The position numbers were made by a program, and so were the translations under genes. Shown in pieces: positions 11,741-22,258 of a DNA stretch of 64,000 nucleotides (the first letter of the stretch is position 1; each line of letters starts with the position of its first letter). This DNA comes from Primula veris (taxonomy: Eukaryota; Streptophyta; Magnoliopsida; Ericales; Primulaceae). The notes beneath the pieces were generated by a model. The model was not told the origin of the DNA and made no database searches. It was given only the letters and a program-made list of their open reading frames with translations. Location of the stretch: assembly GCA_963682055.1 (NCBI GenBank), contig OY821747.1, positions 17,348,258 through 17,412,257 of the forward strand, written 5' to 3'.

Positions 11741-12018
11741 TTATGACAAACTAATGATGATTTTACAAGATACAAGAAAAATATCTCCTCCATTTTAACA
11801 AAACGCATATACACCAAATATATCATTTTTCTCCCCCTTTGGCATTATCAAAAAGCAATCAATAACAAAAAAATATGGGGTTATGTGGAGGGTTTTTAAA
11901 GAAAAACCAAAACATGAAAAATGTAAATATGATGCATATACCCGACCCAACTAATCACATATAAGTAAATAATAGATTAGAGTATACCGCATATGTGATG
12001 TGAGGTCGAGTCCGCTCG

Positions 12019-14251
12019 CTAATGGCATTTGCATTGAGCGTTGCCGATTCCAAATAGGTGGTACCACTTGTTGGTATGCCTTCCACCTTTGTCGATTAAT
12101 GGCACTTCCTTCTTGATGGTGGAGTCGATCTTAGGGACTTCCACGGCTTTTGTCGACGTTGCCAACCATTTGTCGATTTTCTCCTTTTGGATGGAGATAC
12201 CTACAACACAAGTTTTGTCTTTTTGTACCCAATTTCTTTTGGGTCCGACATTGTTAGTGGCTCGGGTCTTTACTACCCATTTCAAATTGCTTCTACTAAC
12301 ATGGAAACGATAAGGGCATCTAGAAGAAATATGCTCATTTCTACTACAATGCACACAATGCTTAGACTTTTTAGTATAACGATAGTTATACGTAGTTTTG
12401 GAAAGGTTTTTCGGAGCATCCGATTTGGTTTGAAAACCTACACCTTTCCTATCATTAAAAGATTTTTGAAAAATCTTGGAATTGCTCCTTTTGGTAAAAA
12501 CAACCTCTTGTTTAGGCGGAGTAGAAGTTTTAGAAATATTAGAGGCTTTGACGAAGCGGGTTTTGTTAGAAGTAGACCCAATGCAATCAAAACCTAAACC
12601 GCTCTTATCATTGACATCTTTTTGACAACTCAAAATGTTATCTAAAACGGTTTTTCCTTTAGAAAACTTTGAGATTGTTAAATTAAGTTTTTCAATGGAA
12701 ATGACAAGATTGTTGTTTTTAGTTTTCAACGATTCATTCTCGGTTTCTAAAACCTTGACCTTGTCATTTAAGTTAAAAGCATGAGAACTTAAAACCTTGT
12801 TTTTGCTTTTAACTTTATCGAAAGCATCCTTTAACTCTTCAAAATTTTCTAATAAATCGCAATCTAAAGAAGATGGTTTTGAAAGAGTTTTAGCATGTCT
12901 AGACATCTCATTTTTAAGAAAATTGATCTCGGTTTGTAAAGACTCGTTTTGAATAATGAGATCATTGTTTTTATCTTTCAAGTCTTCCTTTTCGTCATCT
13001 ATATCACTTAAAGAGAATGACGATTTCGGAATAGACTCATTTTCATTTTTATCTCTTTTTAAAGATCTTATTTCTTCATTGAGAGAAGAATTTATCTTTT
13101 TAAGAGATTTGACCTTCTCTACAAGCTTAGGAACTTTTTCGGAATAAATTCCACACATGAATTAATTCATCATGGGAAAATTCTTTTACCTCATCGTTGT
13201 CACTATTGCTTGAGTGGTCACTTTTGCTTGAAGACGATTGGTTAGGCTCATTGTTGTCTTTCATGGCCATATAGCAACCAAGATGCGCGACTTCATCTTG
13301 GTCGGAGCTATCGCTAGAGCTTGAATCGAATATCTTCTTCTTGGCTTTGCTCTTGCGATTTTTGGCGCAATCTCTCGCCATGTGTCCTTCCTTGCCACAA
13401 GTATAGCAAACAAAATCGTTAGAATAAATTGAATTATTTGACGATTTACCTTTATGTTTGCGTTGGCCTTTAAGCTTTAGTATTTCCTTGACGATTCGAA
13501 TGATTTCCATTGAATTTTCGTCGTCCTCGGATAGCTCATTGCTTTCGTCACAAGTCGTTCCTTTGAAAGCTATCTCCCTCCTTTTTGAGATTGGCTTGTG
13601 ACTATTGAGGGTGATCTCGTGTGTAATGAGTGAACCCGTCAAAGCATCAAGAGAGTAGGTATTCATGTCATGCGCCTCTTGAATTGCGGTGACCTTTGGT
13701 TCCCATTCCTTCGGTAAGCTCCGAATCACCTTAGAAACCATTTCCTTACAAGACCAACACTTACAAAGAGATGTTAATCCATTAGTAATAGTTGTAAATC
13801 AAGCAAGCATATCGGAAATAGTTTCTCCCTCGCTCATCTTAAAGAGTTCGTAGTCATGAACTAAAAGTTGGAGTTTGCAATCCTTAACTTGGTTAGTTCC
13901 CTCGTGCATAACTACTAACTTATCCCACATACCCTTTGCGGTTTTACAAGCGGAAATTTTGTTGTACTCGTTAGGAGAAACGGCACAAACAATAGCATAC
14001 ATCGCTTTGGCGTTCGTAGAGTAGGCTTCTAGTTGAGCGTTATCTAGGTCCTCTACGCGGATTGGGTTCTCGCTATTTTCGGATGTAGGTGCGGAATATC
14101 CTACTTTAATGGTCATCCAAAGCCTAACATTAGAGCTTTGTAAAAACATGCTCATCCTATCCTTCCAATATGAAAAATTTATTCCATCAAAATATGGTGG
14201 TGTATTGGGTGATGAAGTCATGCCGGATGCGAAATTTAGTATGTTAGCCAT
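12019..14251 (-). pseudogene. Copia gag-like polyprotein, no pol, broken twice
   Basis: Starts with ATG at 14249-14251. The first 150 codons carry the N-terminal copia gag motif (PPYFDGINFSYWKDRMSMFL) and the start of the UBN2-type gag domain. After an in-frame TGA at 13799-13801 the same frame continues (VIRSLPKEWEPKVTAIQEA) to a CCHC zinc knuckle (CYTCGKEGHMARDC), then a Ser/Asp-rich stretch. A one-base frameshift near 13150 leads to 379 codons with long Lys/Glu/Asn-rich coiled coil and a second Cys/His cluster (CVHCSRNEHISSRC). The frame ends at 12019, where protease would be expected. The long coiled coil after the zinc knuckle recalls SIRE/Maximus-type copia gag. Expression would give truncated Gag only. 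Confidence 0.85.
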
Positions 14252-14299
14252 CGGGATCTTAACTCTAGAATCGTTAGATTCCTATATGCAAGAGTCTCG

Positions 14300-14311
14300 G
14301 CTCTGATACCA
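14300..14311 (-). other. Primer binding site, initiator Met tRNA
   Basis: On the minus strand TGGTATCAGAGC starts two bases after the LTR end (spacer 14312-14313). This is the complement of the 3' end of plant initiator methionine tRNA, the standard copia primer. Confidence 0.9.
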
Positions 14312-14313
14312 AT

Positions 14314-15489
14314 TGTTGGCCCGTGTGCGGCTAAACCTTAGAGGGGGGTGAATAAGGTTTCTAGGCGTTTTTGCCTAATTTAAAATTCTAAGCAACTAAC
14401 CACCCAACTAATGCAATTCTTAAGCTTAAGCGTTTTAACAAGAATAAATTGCTAGGAGTACTAAACGCAAGCAAGAATAAATAATTGCGGAAAATAAAAG
14501 TTTAAGGGAAGAAGATGACACCAAGATTTATAGAGGTTCGGCAAACGGCCTACGTCCTCTCCTCGGTACTACCGAGTATTTCACTAAAATAATCTTCTTC
14601 CGGATGTTACAATCCTATCGAGCTAATCAACCGATTAAGCTCCCCCACACTTTATGAGTGTCCCGAATGAAAAGACCTAGAGCTTTTAAGCTTCACTTGC
14701 TTACAAAGCCTCTACCCGATCACTCGCTCACAAAAATGAGTTTATAAAATACTCGTTACAATTTTATCAAAAATTAAAACAACACCCACAATCGATTGCT
14801 TCTAAAATAAGCTAATATGTGGTTTCGATGATGTTTGATCTTTGTTGGAGCTTGTATCTCTTTATCTTCGATTTCTCTCTTTTCGAAGTATTTCACCAAA
14901 ATGGTGATTTTGGGTTTTTGTATATGAGAGAGGTTGAAGGATTGATTGGTATTGTAATTGGTTGATTTGGGAGAGAGATTTGGTTGGTATATATATGCCA
15001 AACAGTCTGTTTTTCTGTATATGACCATTGGAAGTGGTTATGGCTATTTTTCAGTGGTTTAAGCTATTTCCCAGAAATTGCTGAAAAGCTGTTTTCGAAA
15101 ACTGCAGAAAACGATCGGTCGTTCTCTACAGTCGATCGGTCGTTTTACAGAAAACGATCGGTCGTTTTCTGAAAACTATCGGTCGTTTTTATACTGGACT
15201 CACTGGAAGAAATTGGACCAAAAACGATCGGTCGTTTTTGTCCAGTCGATCGGTCGACTGTAATCCTGGTCCCGTAAATCTTCGAATGCTCATAACTCCT
15301 TCGTTTTAGCTCCGATTTTGGTTCCGCTTGAACCTATGGCTTCGTTATCGAATGCTCTATCATTTAAAGACCTGAAATATACGTTTTCTATTTTTGGACA
15401 AGACAAGCATTATATCATCGAAATCGTAAAATCATTAAACGCATAATCAAAGTAATAATCAAAATCATTATTGAACTCTATGTTCAACA
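14314..15489 (-). repeat. Copia element 1, 5' LTR (in element orientation)
   Basis: 1176 bp, nearly identical to 10549-11724, with the same CGATCGGTCG motif cluster at about 15110-15260. Confidence 0.9.
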
Positions 15490-15494
15490 CATAT

Positions 15495-15709
15495 TTGTAC
15501 CGAGCTTTGTAGACCACTTCCAACGTACTGACTTGACCGTCGGAGAGGGAATTCTGGGATCAACCCGGACCCCCTGTTCGTTGCTTGTGCAGATACGATA
15601 GGAATCCGTTGCCGAAGCAGATCGCATCTCCATCGGACCTCTTAACAACCCCATGCCCCGACGTGAGCTATAGAATAAGCCGAGCCTAGGAAGAAAAATA
15701 GGCTCGCCA
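15495..15709 (+). repeat. Gypsy element 1, 3' LTR, right piece
   Basis: The last 215 bp of the 3' LTR, matching the end of 4521-5222 and ending GCTCGCCA, followed by the target duplication ATTTA. Confidence 0.9.
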
Positions 15710-15714
15710 ATTTA

Positions 15715-15990
15715 CAATGCTAAAAATCAATGATAGAAATATCGTACGAAAACACCTCCTACATATATCAATCCACTCTAGAAAAATGATAAATGAGCCA
15801 GAAGTTAAAAAAGCAAGGGAAGACCGAAAAAAAAGGGTGATTTTGACGAAAAAAGATAAAATCAACTTTTAAATACGTGGAAGAACAACTATCTCAAAAA
15901 AATACTGCTGTGAAAAAACAAAGTCTTATTACACCGGAAATGAGTTTTTTGTTAACTATACAATTCAGTAACTACGACGAATACTCGGAT
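15715..15990 (+). pseudogene. Decayed MULE transposase gene, right part
   Basis: Removing the gypsy element and one ATTTA joins this stretch to 4520. It reads EPEVKKAR followed, one base out of frame, by GRPKKK. That is the basic linker near the C-terminus of MULE/FAR1-like proteins, which normally precedes a zinc knuckle. The frame then decays. The right boundary is not defined and I could not find terminal inverted repeats. Confidence 0.55.
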
Positions 15991-18282
15991 CAGAAAAACC
16001 GGGATATTCAGTATTATATTTCTTTAGTGTCATGTGTGTGAACGTAATTGGCGTACCGTTTTTTGTTATAATCGAGAAACCATGGTTTGTGAATTTCAAT
16101 GCTCTTAAGTCTTAAGGCCGTCCTTAACTACGCCGTTCAAAAAATATAATACTCGTAGTACTAGAATATTACGTATCGTCTCCTTTTAACCGACCTTCAA
16201 ATCTCTCTATGGTCTGCTCTTCATTCTCTCTAGCTTAGCTAGTCCTTCTTTCTTGCGTCCACGTGATATTTTATTTAACATGTTAATCTAGCCACTAGAA
16301 ACAAAGAGAATGCACTAAAATAATTTCCTCCCCTTTGTTAAATACTCCTATACTAATATTTACTCTTGTACATTATGTTATTTATACTCTGTAGCGCATG
16401 CAGTTTAACAACATCGATCTATTTGTAGTCGAAATATTTCGGAATTTAGTTTCAATTCTTGTTACAATGCCAATCTTCACTTGTTTAACATTGTACAATG
16501 AAATAATTCCAATTAAAGTTTGTTTGGCTACGTAAAAATGATTCTCCTTCTTTTAAATGATTTCTAAAAAGTAAAACCTAATTAAGTTTTTGATTTATTT
16601 TTTTCTTACAAGTATACTTTAAAACACTATATATCTTCACTATAATCAAAATTACACTTTGCCATTCCTAGTAAAATATAAAGTTTTATGTTTTTAAAAA
16701 AGACGCTTAAAATAGATTTAATGCATACCATATATCATCATTAGAGGTGGTAAAAAAACGCATTTAAAGATCCAAAAACTGTCTTTAAAGCCTTTTGAGG
16801 CGCTTGTTGAGGCGGTTTTCAAAGGGTCGTCTATGTCTATGTGGGTGTTGCAAAAGGTTTGTTTACTAGCCCCTCAAATAATAATGGCGCTTTTTCATAT
16901 ACTTTTAGGGCGGTTAACAACCGCCTTAAAATGGAAGATTAAAGACATTTTTTGACAAGTGGGTATATATTATCGGATAACAAGTGGCACTTCTAGCGAT
17001 AACGCATAATTGACTAGCCAGTTGAGAAGCAGTATCTCTAGTAGGTTGACTGTCTTCGTTCAATTTGAGCTCGAGTTCTTTTTCCTATACCCCAATCACG
17101 ATATTGCCAAGCACAGTTTATTTTCCTCTTCTTGTTGTTTGGCTTGAGAAATCACTTGAAAATTCTGATAGATCCAAATCTATGGTAATAATAAAATAAA
17201 AAAACTTAGAAAATATATACAACTAACATGCTTTTAACATACCATTTAGACGTATATGTCCAGGTCTAATGAATAGAAAGTAGAAATATATATTCCCATC
17301 TTAATTTATAATGAATTACCTGAAAGTAGAAATATATATAATTTTTTTTAATGTGAAACACGTCATTATTCTTTAAAATTTACCAAACTGACAACAAGAC
17401 ACTTCAATAGTGTACAACTTTTAGCGCATAGTTCATCCAGATCAATGTACAACGAGTTGCATTTTTAAAGAAATGATGTAAAGAGGGCATATTCAGGATT
17501 TCAACAAGGGAGATGCAGGAGGATCTGCAAATTAAGTCTTTTTATCTTTATTTTATTTTATGTTTTAAGATACTTATTTAATTTTCTTTTTAATTCCTCA
17601 ATCTTTATTATTTACTACCCAAGATTTGTTATTTCGTTTTATATTTTAAGATACTTTCATAACTTCCTTTTTGTGAATAATATTATTTACTTATTTAAGT
17701 TCGGGTTGTCGACATCTTTTGATAGACTTTGATTATTATTAAACCAAAAGAAAGAGAATTTTATCTTTCCCAAGTTATTTCGTGCTTTCTTGTTCCTACA
17801 ATTTCGTATTAACCGGCCTACAGGATAATCACTATCTTGTTCCGGCATCAAGCAGGAAATACGAATCCTACCATGTCTCAATTTTTAATTTACTTACTAA
17901 AAGGTTCGACTATTGATGAAGTTAACATGTACGGCATCTGATAATTTTAGCCCAGAAAAACATGTTTTTCAAGTCTAGTGATGCAAGGTTTTTCAAAAGC
18001 ATTAATGCGGAAAAAAAACATATTTGCTAAAAAGCTGCAACCAAGCAAACACAAATATGCATGCATATAAATATAATAACACCTCATCTGTAAAGCTTTT
18101 AACTTAATTGAAATATGGGCTTAAAAGTAACAACATGACACAACCAAAACCTATTTATAAAACCTGGAACAGCTGGAACTTTTATGATGTATTGTCATTA
18201 TATTGGGAAGAAGTTGGGTTTGGAGCAGCTGGAACTTTAGTTTGAAACTCAACACAAGAATATGTTGGTCGTTAATCATCGA
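15991..18282. other. Intergenic, AT-rich, no gene recognised
   Basis: No coding region stands out. A stretch at about 16740-16970 has GGCGGTT/AACCGCC-type short repeats of the kind seen in subterminal regions of some plant DNA transposons, but no ends could be placed. Short ORFs (for example 17687-17881 minus) carry no recognisable motif. Confidence 0.5.
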
Positions 18283-18299
18283 CACTACAAGAAAATACA

Positions 18300-18660
18300 T
18301 GTTTAACAACGAATTCGTGCAACGATAAAAAGATTTGTTGCTGAAAATATAGTGTTGGGCAACAAAATTACACTCTGTTGTTGAATAACATATTTCTTGC
18401 AACGGAAGAAATTTTGTTGTTGAATAGTGGTCTATCAACAACGAGATGCTATGAACGTTGCTGAAAATATATTTTATCTGCAACAAGTAGAAAATATTGT
18501 TGTTAAATCCCAAAACATTTGGCAACGAAACAAATGACGTTGCAGAATGATTGATTTACGTTGCAAATAAGTGATATTTGACAACGACGCAAATGATGTT
18601 GCGGATTGAATGACTTATGTTGCAAATAAGTGTTTTTGACAACGGATATTTTGTTGGCAA
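18300..18660. repeat. CACTA element 1 left subterminal repeats
   Basis: Repeated short motifs GCAACG, TTGTTG and CAACAA in both orientations every 15-30 bp. The same family occurs at the right end. Confidence 0.75.
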
Positions 18661-19727
18661 TTTTTTTTTTCTTTTAATAATAATTAAATTTTTTTAACTA
18701 CAAAACTTGGAAATTTCTAAATGTTTTTAATATAAAAACCTTTTTGTATTAACGAGTCTTAATATAATTATACTTTTATGGATTTCATATATGATCAGCC
18801 TCATAATTTACATGTTTTTTTTTTTCTTTAATGTGTTTTTCAAAGTAGTATGTAAATAGAACATTTTAACCTCTTTTAAAAAAAAAAAAAGCTTCATTCA
18901 AAATTATATATTTTTTTACTATTAACTTTGTAGGTTCATTAAGCATATACAGTAAAGATTAATGATTATAACAGTAAAGATAAATGAAAAGATTATACAA
19001 AATCCAAAAAAGTAGGAACATATATATATAAAAAATACAAATTTGAAAGTGATTGTACTTAATATATTTATTTTATATGTGTATGTATTGATGATTGACC
19101 AGTCTGATTCCATGAATCAAAACTTTACTAGATAAACACATTTTGCTCATGATCGCTTTTTCTTTTGTACCAAAAAATTAAACGAACATGAACCGAACAC
19201 ATGACTTGAACACAAATTTTATCATGAACGGTTCAGAGCATTATCACCCAGCTTCTTCTAGTCATGCTTTTTAGAACACGGCTTATAAGCGGGAACCAAT
19301 AAAAATTTAATTCGTCGACGAAGATAGATGACTGTTTGGAATGGTTTAAACTTAGGTATAATCAAAAGAGAATGAAATATAAAAAAGAACATCTAAAGTG
19401 TTTTAAAAAGGCGTAATACGAGTCTAATTCTATCTAACTCCGATTAATCCCCACCTAATCTAGTGGGCATCTTTCATTCGATTACCGTCAAAACAATCGC
19501 TAAATTACGATCTAGGCTCACCCTTTTAATTATTCATGAAATAATCGGAAACGAAAACCGAAAAAAACGCAATTATTGAAAGATTTATAATTACTAAAAT
19601 AAAATAAAAGACCCTGTTTTGCAATTACAGTTATTACAAAAACAAGAAAAAAACAGAACAAAAAAAGAAAAAAAAACTAGTAAAATAAATACTTGTTTAG
19701 GAGGTTGTTTTTGTTATAGAGAGAGAG

Positions 19728-19793
19728 ATGTCTTATAAGCATGAGGAAGATGAACGCCACGTCAGCACCAGATCCTCTCCTTACACTCACAAG
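19728..19793 (+). other. Possible captured exon of unknown gene
   Basis: A 66-bp open stretch begins with ATG after a GAGAGAGAG leader and ends at a good donor (AAG/GTAATT). It encodes 22 residues starting MSYKHEEDERHVS. Base composition is richer than its surroundings and it lies in the same orientation as the U2AF65 exons. I do not recognise the source gene. It could be an unrelated second capture or chance. Confidence 0.3.
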
Positions 19794-19872
19794 GTAATTA
19801 AAAATAAATACTTGTTTTTTTTTATATGTTTTTTTTTTAATTTTATTTTAAAAACAACTTACTCCATATTCT

Positions 19873-20168
19873 AGTTTTTTTTTCCATTTTATTTTAGCTA
19901 TTAATTCCAAATAATGGGTTCTATTGTATTTAAAAAAAAAACCCATTATCACAAATAATGGGTTAAGTAGTTTTTTTGGGTTTAGCTTAATTGGTTTTGC
20001 AAATACCATTTTTAATATGTTCTATTTTCTATTTTCTTTTTATTTATTTAAGAAAAAACTACATCTATTCTAGTGTTTCAGTTTTTTCATTTCATTTTAG
20101 CTATTAATTCCAAATAATGGGTTCTATTGTATTTAACTACAAAACTCATTATCACAAATAATATGTTT
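19873..20168 (+). repeat. Local direct duplication inside CACTA element 1
   Basis: A block with CCATTTTATTTTAGCTATTA and AATAATGGGTTCTATTGTAT (about 19883-19960) recurs about 200 bp later (about 20085-20160), followed in each case by CATTATCACAAATAAT. Confidence 0.7.
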
Positions 20169-20961
20169 TATGCTTAAGTTTATTTATTTATTTGCATATT
20201 CTATTTTATTGTTTTAAAAAGCAAAATCTTAGCTAAAGCGTTTTTGAAAGAGATATGCTAAAAGCGTAAAAAGTGCAAGCTTTTAGCGGCCTAAAAAGCG
20301 GAAATGCGAGCTTTTTAAGCTTTGAATCGAGCTTTCTCACTACAAATTTTAAAACAGTGATTTATTTGGGTTTATCCAAAAAGTTTTTATGTACAAGTAG
20401 GAAATTGGGTTTTATTCCATATATACTTTTTAACAAAATTATATTGGTTTTCAGTTTATCATTTACTTTTAGGTGTATTTTGGAATAATGGGTTCTATTC
20501 GATTGTTGTGAAATAAGTTGTAGTAAATGGCATTGTTTTGTGGGAGTTGTGAAGCTTAGTTTTTTTATTAAAAAAAAATATATTCCTTTTTGAGTTTATC
20601 TTTTAACTGTGTACAAGTAGGAAAAAAGTTTTCTTTGTAAAGGGTTTTGTTTTTATTTTATTTATAGCGCTGTTTGTAAGGCCTGGTTTGGACTTTGGTG
20701 GGAACTTATTAGCTTAATAGCTTTTATAAGAAAAAAATATTTTGTCAAATAACTTTGAGTATTATTCAGAATAACTAGTTTAGCTAAGTAAAAAAATTCT
20801 TATGGCTATTCTTATACAATTTAGCCGCCTCTATCGAATGTTCAGCCTAAAAAAAAATTCTTATGACTAATTTCACGCAGTATGGTGTCTCTCTCTGTTA
20901 TTGCTGCTCTCTTTATTCATTCTTTAATTTTAATATTCTTATTCTTGAATATATTGGGCAG

Positions 20962-21229
20962 ACAATTGCAACATTTTTTAGTGGTATTATGGCAGCTATA
21001 GGAGGAAATTCTGCTGGCACTGGTACGTTTTCACCAGGAATCGGATGTGTCTTCTTTCTCTTCCCAATTATTCATCTTTCGTTAATATCTCAAACCATTA
21101 ATCTATTTTATTGCAGGTGATGCTGTTGTTAATGTTTATATCAATCATGAGAAAAAATTTGCATTTGTGGAGATGAGGACTGTTGAAGAAGCAAGTAATG
21201 CAATGGCATTAGATGGAATTGTTTTTGAG
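20962..21229 (+). pseudogene. Captured U2AF65 (U2AF large subunit) RRM1 exons
   Basis: Two exons with the intron between them are preserved. Exon 20962-21022 encodes TIATFFSGIMAAIGGNSAGT. The intron 21023-21116 (94 bp) runs from GTACGT to TTGCAG. Exon 21117-21229 encodes GDAVVNVYINHEKKFAFVEM, then RTVEEASNAMALDGIVFE, and ends at a donor (GAG/GTATAC). The codon split across the intron is consistent. These residues match the first RNA recognition motif of the plant large U2AF subunit, which binds the polypyrimidine tract at 3' splice sites; KKFAFVEM holds the RNP1-type motif. The rest of the protein is absent. The reading frame is intact, so capture is fairly recent or the fragment is tolerated. 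It could give antisense-like or chimeric transcripts, but no function is shown. Confidence 0.85.
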
Positions 21230-21834
21230 GTATACTTATTTCCATTTCACTATTTTAGTATTTTTATCCATGTATAACTTTTTGTACACAGTAGTCAGTA
21301 CTATAGTGTGATGCTTATCATCCAAGTATACCTTTTTAAATTTTTAGATCTCATCTTATTAGTCGGTTCGTCGGTTGATCTGAATTTGATCCGGCAAATT
21401 GACTCCGATTGAAGGTATTTTTTTTCTATGAAAAACTTATGATCATGTGGTTCAAATGGATTTAAAAATTCGTATTTGATAAAATTTGTCATTTTCTACT
21501 CTTTGTTTTCAGGATATCGATACATGATGCTATTTGACTTGATTAAGCATTTCCATTTCCAAATTCGTCATCAAGTTGCATGTACTTCATCTCTATTGCA
21601 ATCAGCTGCAGTTATAACTAGTGTTTTTTTTTTTTTATGCAGATATATGTTCTATGATCAAAGAATGTTCGTAGTGATTACTCTTGTAATATGTTACATT
21701 TTCTTTTATTAAATGTTTATGATGAATATTTTAGTTATTGTGTGTTGAATGATTCTAGCAATTGAAACTTAATTTAATTTATAATATTTGTATTATATAT
21801 GAGTGAAATTGAATTAAAATTTTACAATTATTTT

Positions 21835-22250
21835 TTTGCATTTTGCAACAAAAATTGATTATGAATTTGCAACGGTAGATATTCAAATCAGCAACAACCA
21901 ATGCTGTCTTTTGCAATGATTTTTTCCCATATTTGGCAACACTTTATTTCTCAAATGCAACAACTTAATTAAAAATCAGCAACGGAATTGTAACCTTTAA
22001 CAACGAAAAAATTGAAGGATTGACAACAACTTATTTCCATTTACCAACAATATTATTTCGAAATGGCAACACATGTTTTTGTTGCAAAATAATTATTTTC
22101 AGCAACGATGCTTCAAGTTGTTGCCATAAACTTTCAGTAACGGGGCGTCCGCAAGGGCATGACAACGACAATAATTTGTTGCCGATCTATTTTAACAACA
22201 AAAAATAAACTTTAACCAAAGAAATTTTTCATTGCCAAAGACGTATTTTC
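21835..22250. repeat. CACTA element 1 right subterminal repeats
   Basis: Dense TTGCAACA, GCAACG, CAACAA and TTGTTGC motifs mirror those at 18300-18660. Confidence 0.75.
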
Positions 22251-22258
22251 TTGTAGTG

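Larger units (their letters stand above)
10549..15489 (-). mobile_element. Young gag-only Ty1/copia element nested in gypsy LTR
   Basis: 4941 bp flanked by the exact 5-bp duplication CATAT (10544-10548 and 15490-15494), starting TG and ending CA. The two LTRs are each 1176 bp and differ at about five positions by eye, so insertion was recent. On the minus strand the order is 5' LTR (14314-15489), initiator-Met-tRNA primer site, gag-like coding region, about 280 bp of non-coding sequence, polypurine tract, 3' LTR. There is no protease, integrase, reverse transcriptase or RNase H. It is therefore non-autonomous and would need enzymes supplied by a related element, as described for terminal-repeat-with-GAG elements. 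Confidence 0.9.
4521..15709 (+). mobile_element. Degenerate Tat-type Ty3/gypsy element, itself interrupted
   Basis: The element is bounded by the 5-bp duplication ATTTA (4516-4520 and 15710-15714). It has two LTRs of about 702-703 bp, a primer-binding-like site, a decayed pol with two RNase H modules, an antisense ORF region, and a 3' LTR split by a copia insertion at 10549-15489. Excluding that insertion it is about 6.2 kb. Gag, protease and the first part of reverse transcriptase are absent: the sequence passes from just after the primer site straight to the YIDD region. Integrase is truncated. A by-eye comparison of the first 485 bp of the LTRs shows about 27 differences (about 94 percent identity), much older than the nested copia. 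The dual RNase H and antisense ORF fit the Tat lineage. Confidence 0.85.
18283..22258 (+). mobile_element. Non-autonomous CACTA element with captured gene exons
   Basis: About 3.98 kb with termini CACTACAAGAAAATAC at the left and the complement (GTATTTTCTTGTAGTG) at the right. The flanking triplets, CGA at 18280-18282 and TGA at 22259-22261, are a likely 3-bp duplication with one change. Both ends carry dense subterminal repeats of GCAACG/TTGTTG (18300-18660; 21835-22245), the expected binding sites for a CACTA transposase. No transposase is encoded. The interior holds two U2AF65 exons, a possible further exon and a local duplication. This is the Pack-type architecture of CACTA elements that transduplicate host genes. 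Strand is assigned by the direction of the captured exons. Confidence 0.88.

Noticed and set aside
16740..16970. A possible transposon end with GGCGGTT/AACCGCC repeats
   Set aside because: No terminal inverted repeat or target duplication could be placed, so it was left as intergenic.
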